Shown here: positions 6,289 to 9,489 of the stretch, one piece after another | How positions within the stretch are numbered: the first letter of the stretch is position 1 | Layout of the letters: every line of letters begins with the position of its first letter | NCBI GenBank assembly: GCA_964441535.1 | Contig: CAYTXQ010000032.1 | Coordinates: forward strand, 1 to 9,489 | DNA: 9,489 bases | Reading direction: 5' to 3' | Source of the DNA: CAYNLX01 sp964441535 | GTDB taxonomy: Bacteria > Bacillota_I > Bacilli_A > RF39 > UBA660 | Position numbers and translations under genes: made by a program | Notes under the pieces: model-generated | Database searches by the model: none | What the model saw: the letters and a program-made list of their open reading frames with translations, nothing else | Told to the model about the DNA's origin: nothing

Positions 6289-7097
6289 GTCCAATCCTTT
6301 TTACAGTCGGTAATTTTGAAATTAGATGGTACGCTGTTATATTATTAACTGCAATAGTATTAGGGTATATTATTATGGTTCTTGAGGCAAAAAGATTAAA
6401 TATAAGAGTAGATTATTTAGAAAACCTTATGTTTTGGACAGTAATAGCGGCTTTTATAGGAGCAAGATTATACTATGCAGCATTCAACTATGAATATTAT
6501 AGTGCCAATCCAGTAGAAATAATACAAATCTGGAAAGGTGGACTTGCTATTCATGGGGCTTTAATTGCAGGAATAATAACTATTTTGCTATATACAAAAA
6601 AATATAATATGAATACTCTTAGAACTTTAGATGTTTTTGCAGTATCTACTATAATAGGTCAGGCTATAGGAAGATGGGGTAATTTCTTTAACAGTGAGGC
6701 ACACGGAGCTGCTACTACTTTAGGAACTTTAATAAAATTAAAGACTCCAGAGTTTATAATTAAAGGTATGCACATAGATGGAGTATATTATTTACCCACT
6801 TTCTTTTATGAATCTATATGGTGTTTTATAGGATTCATTATATTATTGTTTTTAAGAAAATATAAATATCTTAAAATAGGACAGTTAACATCATTTTATT
6901 TAATGTGGTATGGCTTTGGAAGATTTTTTATAGAGATAAGTAGAACTGATTCATTAATGTTTTATGGATTTAAAATAGCTCAAATAGTATCTATATTAAT
7001 GTTTTTAACCGGATTAATAACATTTATAATATTTAGTAGGAAAGGAAAGTTTGAAGATCTTTATAATGAAACATTACAGGGAGAAATCAAATATTAG
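6285..7097 (+). CDS. lgt: Prolipoprotein diacylglyceryl transferase (Lgt)
   Basis: Lgt transfers diacylglycerol from phosphatidylglycerol to the lipobox cysteine of prelipoproteins, the first step of lipoprotein maturation, in the cytoplasmic membrane. The 270-residue product is of normal length with about seven hydrophobic segments. Visible family motifs are IRWY (13-16), GARLYY (59-64), the HG pair in KGGLAIHGALIAG (84-96; H90 corresponds to the conserved E. coli His), the Lgt signature GQAIGRWGNFFNSEAHG (125-141) with R130 and N133, PTFFYES (171-177) and YGFGRFFIE (209-217) with R213, the likely second essential arginine. All residues expected for activity appear present. The start overlaps the yvlD-like stop, with AGGAGG at 6269-6274, a fairly long 10 nt upstream. 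The gene ends in TAG and trxB begins 8 nt later. Lipoprotein substrates are not in the window. Confidence 0.97.
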   Translation: MSPILFTVGNFEIRWYAVILLTAIVLGYIIMVLEAKRLNIRVDYLENLMFWTVIAAFIGARLYYAAFNYEYYSANPVEIIQIWKGGLAIHGALIAGIITILLYTKKYNMNTLRTLDVFAVSTIIGQAIGRWGNFFNSEAHGAATTLGTLIKLKTPEFIIKGMHIDGVYYLPTFFYESIWCFIGFIILLFLRKYKYLKIGQLTSFYLMWYGFGRFFIEISRTDSLMFYGFKIAQIVSILMFLTGLITFIIFSRKGKFEDLYNETLQGEIKY

Positions 7098-7105
7098 GTG
7101 TTTAT

Positions 7106-8002
7106 ATGATTTATGATTTAATTATTATAGGAATGGGACCTGCTGGAATAAGTGCTGCTATATATGCTAAACGTAGTGGATTAAATGTGCTAGTTCTTGA
7201 AAAAAATATGCCAGGAGGATTAATGAATATCACAAATAAAATAGAAAATTATCCTGGACTTTCTTCTATTTCAGGCTTTGATTTATCTAAGAAGATGTTC
7301 GAACAGTTAATATCACTAGATATAGAATATAAAATGGAGGAAGTAGTAAGTATAACTTCTAAAGATATAAAAGTAATTAAAACTAAAAAACATAAATATA
7401 AAACTAAGACTGTATTAATTGCTACTGGTAGAGAAAGCAGAAAGTTAAAACTACCTAACGAAGATAAATTAAGAGGTAAAGGTATTAGTTACTGTGCTTT
7501 ATGTGATGCTCCTTTATTTAAAGGAAAAAAAGTAGCAATAATTGGAGGAGGAAATAGTGCTTTAACAGAGGCTTTATACTTAAGTAAAATAGTTAAAGAA
7601 GTAATAGTAATAAATAGAGGAGATTTTTTAGTGGCAGATGATATTTTAGAAGATGACATTGCTGAAAGAAAGAATATTAAAGTACTATTAAATAGAAAAA
7701 TAGTTTCTTTGGAAGAAAAAGATGGCTATTTATCAGGTATTAAATTAGATAATAATGAAATATTAGAAGTAGAAGGTTTATTTGTATATATAGGCTATGA
7801 ACCTAAGACTGATTTTGTAAAAGATTTGGATATTATAAATGCCATGAATTATATAAAAGTGAATGATAAATATGAAACTAAGGCAAAAGGAATTTATGCT
7901 GCCGGCGATATAATTGATAAAGATGTTTATCAGATTGTTACTGCAGTAAGTGAAGGAGCTATTGCTGCCACTAATATATATAGAAGTCTGTATAAAGGCT
8001 AA
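7106..8002 (+). CDS. trxB: Thioredoxin reductase-like flavoprotein (TrxB family)
   Basis: A 298-residue FAD protein of the low-molecular-weight thioredoxin reductase family, which reduces thioredoxin through a redox-active disulfide. It shows the FAD dinucleotide motif GMGPAG (9-14), PGG (36-38), IATGRES (105-111), the redox motif CALC (130-133, usually CATC or CAVC) followed by D134, the second dinucleotide motif GGGNSA (147-152), and the C-terminal AAGDI (265-269). The NADPH-binding motif HRRxxxR, expected after GGGNSA, reads NRGDFLV (170-176), so its His and two of its three Arg are gone. The Arg of the C-terminal RQ pair is also replaced (Y275-Q276). NADPH use is therefore doubtful; NADH, a flavin donor or ferredoxin are possible. 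It starts 8 nt after lgt with AGGTG (7096-7100) overlapping the lgt stop, and ends inside a hairpin. The family call is secure; the electron donor and true partner are open. Confidence 0.88.
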   Translation: MIYDLIIIGMGPAGISAAIYAKRSGLNVLVLEKNMPGGLMNITNKIENYPGLSSISGFDLSKKMFEQLISLDIEYKMEEVVSITSKDIKVIKTKKHKYKTKTVLIATGRESRKLKLPNEDKLRGKGISYCALCDAPLFKGKKVAIIGGGNSALTEALYLSKIVKEVIVINRGDFLVADDILEDDIAERKNIKVLLNRKIVSLEEKDGYLSGIKLDNNEILEVEGLFVYIGYEPKTDFVKDLDIINAMNYIKVNDKYETKAKGIYAAGDIIDKDVYQIVTAVSEGAIAATNIYRSLYKG

Positions 8003-8021
8003 CAAATAATGTTAGTCTTTT
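7994..8021 (+). terminator. Hairpin terminator overlapping the trxB stop
   Basis: Arms 7994-8003 and 8011-8020 form a 10-bp stem with one G-U wobble and a 7-nt loop. The 3' arm ends in TTT and only one more T follows, so the U tract is short and lies mostly within the stem. The TAA stop of trxB (8000-8002) is inside the 5' arm, so a terminating ribosome would cover the hairpin. It probably gives partial termination of the uvr-lgt-trxB transcript before mrnC. Confidence 0.55.
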
Positions 8022-8035
8022 AAAATGTTAAAAAG

Positions 8036-8046
8036 TATGTTAATAT
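8036..8046 (+). promoter_or_regulatory. Candidate extended -10 promoter for mrnC operon
   Basis: TATG at 8036-8039, one base, then TAATAT at 8041-8046 resemble the elements before uvrB and uvrA. The -35 position 17 nt upstream (8018-8023) reads TTTTAA, only weakly similar to TTGACA. It lies just after the trxB hairpin, a sensible place to restart transcription. The start near 8053 would leave about 10 nt before the mrnC ATG, so the Shine-Dalgarno would be at the very 5' end. Confidence 0.45.
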
Positions 8047-8052
8047 TTTTTT

Positions 8053-8058
8053 GGTGAT
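8053..8058 (+). promoter_or_regulatory. mrnC ribosome binding site deciding the start
   Basis: GGTGAT, matching the 3' part of the extended Shine-Dalgarno consensus, lies 4 nt before the ATG at 8063. The frame could also begin at a TTG at 8051, but that would translate the binding site itself. Confidence 0.75.
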
Positions 8059-8062
8059 ATAT

Positions 8063-8419
8063 ATGCCGAATATGATTGTATTAGCGTATCTAGGTGATAG
8101 TGTATATGAGTTAGAAGTAAGAAAAAGATTATTATCTATGGGAAAAGTTAATGAAATACAAAAAGAAAGTTTAAAATATGTAAGTGCAACTAGTCAAAGA
8201 AGACATTTAGAACATTTAATTACTAAAGAAGTGTTATCAAAAGAAGAACTGGATATAGTAAGAAGAGGAAGAAACACAAAAGGTGGAAGAGGTAAAAGTT
8301 CGGATATAGTTACTTACAGAATAGCAACAGGATTAGAATGTTTATTTGGACAACTTTACTTAAATAATAATTATGATAGAATAAATGAATTGATGGATTT
8401 AATATTGGAGGATAAATGA
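8063..8419 (+). CDS. mrnC: Mini-ribonuclease III (MrnC)
   Basis: MrnC is a homodimeric RNase III-fold enzyme without the double-stranded RNA-binding domain; in Bacillus it matures 23S rRNA from its double-stranded precursor stalk. The 118-residue product consists of the catalytic domain alone. It shows LAYLGDSVYELEVR (7-20) with the catalytic D12, RRGRN (67-71) followed by a basic Gly/Lys loop (72-80), and YRIATGLECLFGQLYL (85-100) with the second metal-binding acidic residue E92. B. subtilis MrnC is about 143 residues; this protein lacks a longer N-terminal lead-in and the C-terminal tail. The ATG at 8063 is chosen over TTG at 8051 because of the Shine-Dalgarno between them. Its stop overlaps the rlmB start by 4 nt. 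The neighbours rlmB and a SigH-like gene reproduce the conserved Firmicutes mrnC-rlmB-(rae1)-sigH order, supporting a 23S rRNA processing role. No cysS is visible upstream, where Bacillus has it. Confidence 0.93.
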   Translation: MPNMIVLAYLGDSVYELEVRKRLLSMGKVNEIQKESLKYVSATSQRRHLEHLITKEVLSKEELDIVRRGRNTKGGRGKSSDIVTYRIATGLECLFGQLYLNNNYDRINELMDLILEDK

Positions 8420-9102
8420 TAGTATTTGGAAAGAATGTTTTTAAAGAATTAACTGATAATATAAACAAAATAAGAAAAGTTTATTTAAGTAAAACATTTA
8501 AAGATAATGATATATATAAAATTATTAAAGATAATAAAATTAGTTTTGAAGTATTAGATAATTTTAGAATGGATAAATTAGTTGAGGGAAATCATCAAGG
8601 AATAATAATAGAAATAAATGATTATGACTATTATGAATTAAAAGATTTATATGATATGAATAATATTGTTATATTAGATCATTTAGAAGATCCTCATAAT
8701 TTTGGTGCCATTATTAGAAGTTGTGAAGCGGCAGGAATTAAAGGTATCATTATACCTAAAAATAGAGGCGTTACTGTTAACGGTACAGTAATGAAAACAA
8801 GTAGTGGTGCCTTAGAACATGTAAAAATATGTATGGTAAATAATTTAATTGATGCTATAAATAAATTAAAAGATAAAGGCTTCTTTATATATGGAGCAGA
8901 TATGGAAGGAATTAATTATACTGATATAGATTATCCTGAAAAAGTATGTTTAATAGTAGGTAATGAAGGAAATGGTATTAGTAAACTGGTGAAAGAAAAT
9001 TGTGATGAAATAGTATCCATTCCCATGTATGGAAAAATAAATAGTCTAAATGCATCAGTAGCATTAAGTATACTGATATTTGATTTAATAAACAGGAGGT
9101 AA
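8416..9102 (+). CDS. rlmB: 23S rRNA 2'-O-ribose methyltransferase (RlmB/TrmH, SpoU family)
   Basis: A SpoU-class (knotted) S-adenosylmethionine-dependent RNA 2'-O-methyltransferase, most like RlmB, which methylates a guanosine in 23S rRNA (Gm2251 in E. coli). The 228-residue product has a shortened L30e-like RNA-binding N-domain (about 1-70, beginning IVFGKN and ending with GNHQGI at 58-63). The catalytic trefoil-knot domain carries motif 1 LDHLEDPHNFGAIIRS (87-102; N95, R101), motif 2 IVGNEGNGIS (180-189) and motif 3 IPMYGKINSLNASVA (202-216). The motifs look intact. Members are commonly 240-250 residues. The start lies within the mrnC stop region (ATGA overlap) with GGAGG 4 nt upstream (8407-8411), so translation is likely coupled. 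Its last two codons, AGG AGG, also form the Shine-Dalgarno of the next gene. Another rRNA or tRNA target cannot be excluded by motifs, but position beside mrnC favours RlmB. Confidence 0.93.
   Translation: MIVFGKNVFKELTDNINKIRKVYLSKTFKDNDIYKIIKDNKISFEVLDNFRMDKLVEGNHQGIIIEINDYDYYELKDLYDMNNIVILDHLEDPHNFGAIIRSCEAAGIKGIIIPKNRGVTVNGTVMKTSSGALEHVKICMVNNLIDAINKLKDKGFFIYGADMEGINYTDIDYPEKVCLIVGNEGNGISKLVKENCDEIVSIPMYGKINSLNASVALSILIFDLINRR
9094..9099 (+). promoter_or_regulatory. Sigma factor ribosome binding site inside rlmB
   Basis: AGGAGG, a perfect core Shine-Dalgarno, is made by the two final arginine codons of rlmB and lies 5 nt before the ATG at 9105. Sigma-factor translation therefore depends on read-through transcription from the mrnC-rlmB operon. 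Confidence 0.9.
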
Positions 9103-9104
9103 AA

Positions 9105-9489
9105 ATGGAAGTTAAAGATTATCCTGATAACGAACTTGTTTTCTTAATAAGAGAAAACAATGAAGAAGCAAAGGATATACTTGTAGAAAAATATAAATAT
9201 ATAATTGATATTCTAATAAGAAAATATAAAACTATTTCCAAAATACTTGGTATAGAATCCAGTGATTTATACCAGGAAGCTTTTATAGGATTAATTGATG
9301 GCATAAACCATTATGATGAAAATAAAGAAGCATCTTTACCGACATTTCTAACTATATGTATAGAAAGAAAAATGGTATCTGCAATAAAAAAAGCAGGAAG
9401 AATTAAAAACAAAATAATGTATGAATCATGGTCATTAGAGCACAATTATGAACAATTTAGTCAGCCTTTAATGTATATATTAAGCGATA
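9105..9489 (+). CDS. sigH: SigH-like RNA polymerase sigma factor (partial, 3' end cut)
   Basis: The first 128 codons of a sigma-70 family factor, open to the window edge. YPDNELVFLIRENNEEAKDILVEKY starts at residue 6 as the N-terminal helix. Region 2 follows, with DLYQEAFIGLIDGINHYD (54-71; region 2.2, core RNA polymerase binding) and SLPTFLTICIERKMVSAIKK (77-96; regions 2.3-2.4, promoter melting and -10 recognition). The segment CIERKMVSAIKKAGRIK closely parallels B. subtilis SigH (CITRQIITAIKTATRQK). Gene order after mrnC-rlmB also points to SigH. In Bacillus SigH directs transition-state and early sporulation genes; in non-spore-forming relatives related factors serve competence or other roles. 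No sporulation gene is visible here. Start ATG 9105 is 2 nt after the rlmB stop. Region 4 lies outside the window, so completeness and the -35 recognition domain cannot be judged. Confidence 0.85.
   Translation, partial: MEVKDYPDNELVFLIRENNEEAKDILVEKYKYIIDILIRKYKTISKILGIESSDLYQEAFIGLIDGINHYDENKEASLPTFLTICIERKMVSAIKKAGRIKNKIMYESWSLEHNYEQFSQPLMYILSD

Noticed and set aside
7778..8005. Minus-strand open frame of 75 codons over the trxB 3' end
   Set aside because: Antisense shadow of the conserved FAD-binding C-terminus of trxB; no promoter, ribosome binding site or family signal.
9119..9304. Minus-strand open frame of 61 codons within the sigma factor gene
   Set aside because: It overlaps region 2 of a clearly recognisable sigma factor on the + strand and has no features of its own.
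1..9489. CRISPR array, insertion sequence, tRNA or rRNA gene, riboswitch
   Set aside because: No regularly spaced repeats, transposase-like frame, tRNA-like cloverleaf or long structured leader was seen; the intergenic gaps are too short for most of these.

Overview
This window is a very AT-rich stretch in which every recognisable gene lies on the + strand. TGA, TAA and TAG all end genes and Trp is written TGG, so the standard bacterial code applies, not the Mycoplasma code. Arginine is mostly AGA. Gene content and order are those of a low-GC Firmicutes/Bacilli-type bacterium with compact genes, perhaps one of the uncultured Mollicutes-related Bacilli. That placement is an inference from gene order and composition; no marker here fixes the taxon.

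Positions 1-240 hold a rho-independent terminator of an unseen upstream gene (21-42), a TATG extended -10 promoter (69-79), and an unannotated C-terminal remnant of a CutA-family gene (about 89-223) with no usable start. Next come uvrB, a short-chain dehydrogenase/reductase gene, and uvrA, which has its own extended -10 promoter. A YvlD-like four-helix membrane protein, lgt (prolipoprotein diacylglyceryl transferase) and a thioredoxin-reductase-like gene (trxB) follow almost without gaps. A hairpin spanning the trxB stop codon separates this block from mrnC (Mini-ribonuclease III), rlmB (23S rRNA 2'-O-methyltransferase family) and the first 128 codons of a SigH-like sigma factor that runs off the window.

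Functionally these are UvrA/UvrB nucleotide excision repair, envelope lipoprotein modification (Lgt), thiol redox, and 23S rRNA maturation and modification (MrnC, RlmB). The layout is a condensed version of two Bacillus neighbourhoods: uvrBA-yvlABCD-hprK-lgt with trxB nearby, and mrnC-rlmB-rae1-sigH. hprK and rae1 are absent from their usual positions.

I do not see an undescribed multi-gene system. The points most worth a second look are the trxB product, which has lost most of the NADPH-binding HRRxxxR motif; the CutA remnant in the uvrB leader; non-consensus residues in conserved motifs of UvrA (second ABC signature) and UvrB (motif VI); the SDR gene between uvrB and uvrA; and three TRTG extended -10 promoters without a -35 box that imply very short leaders.
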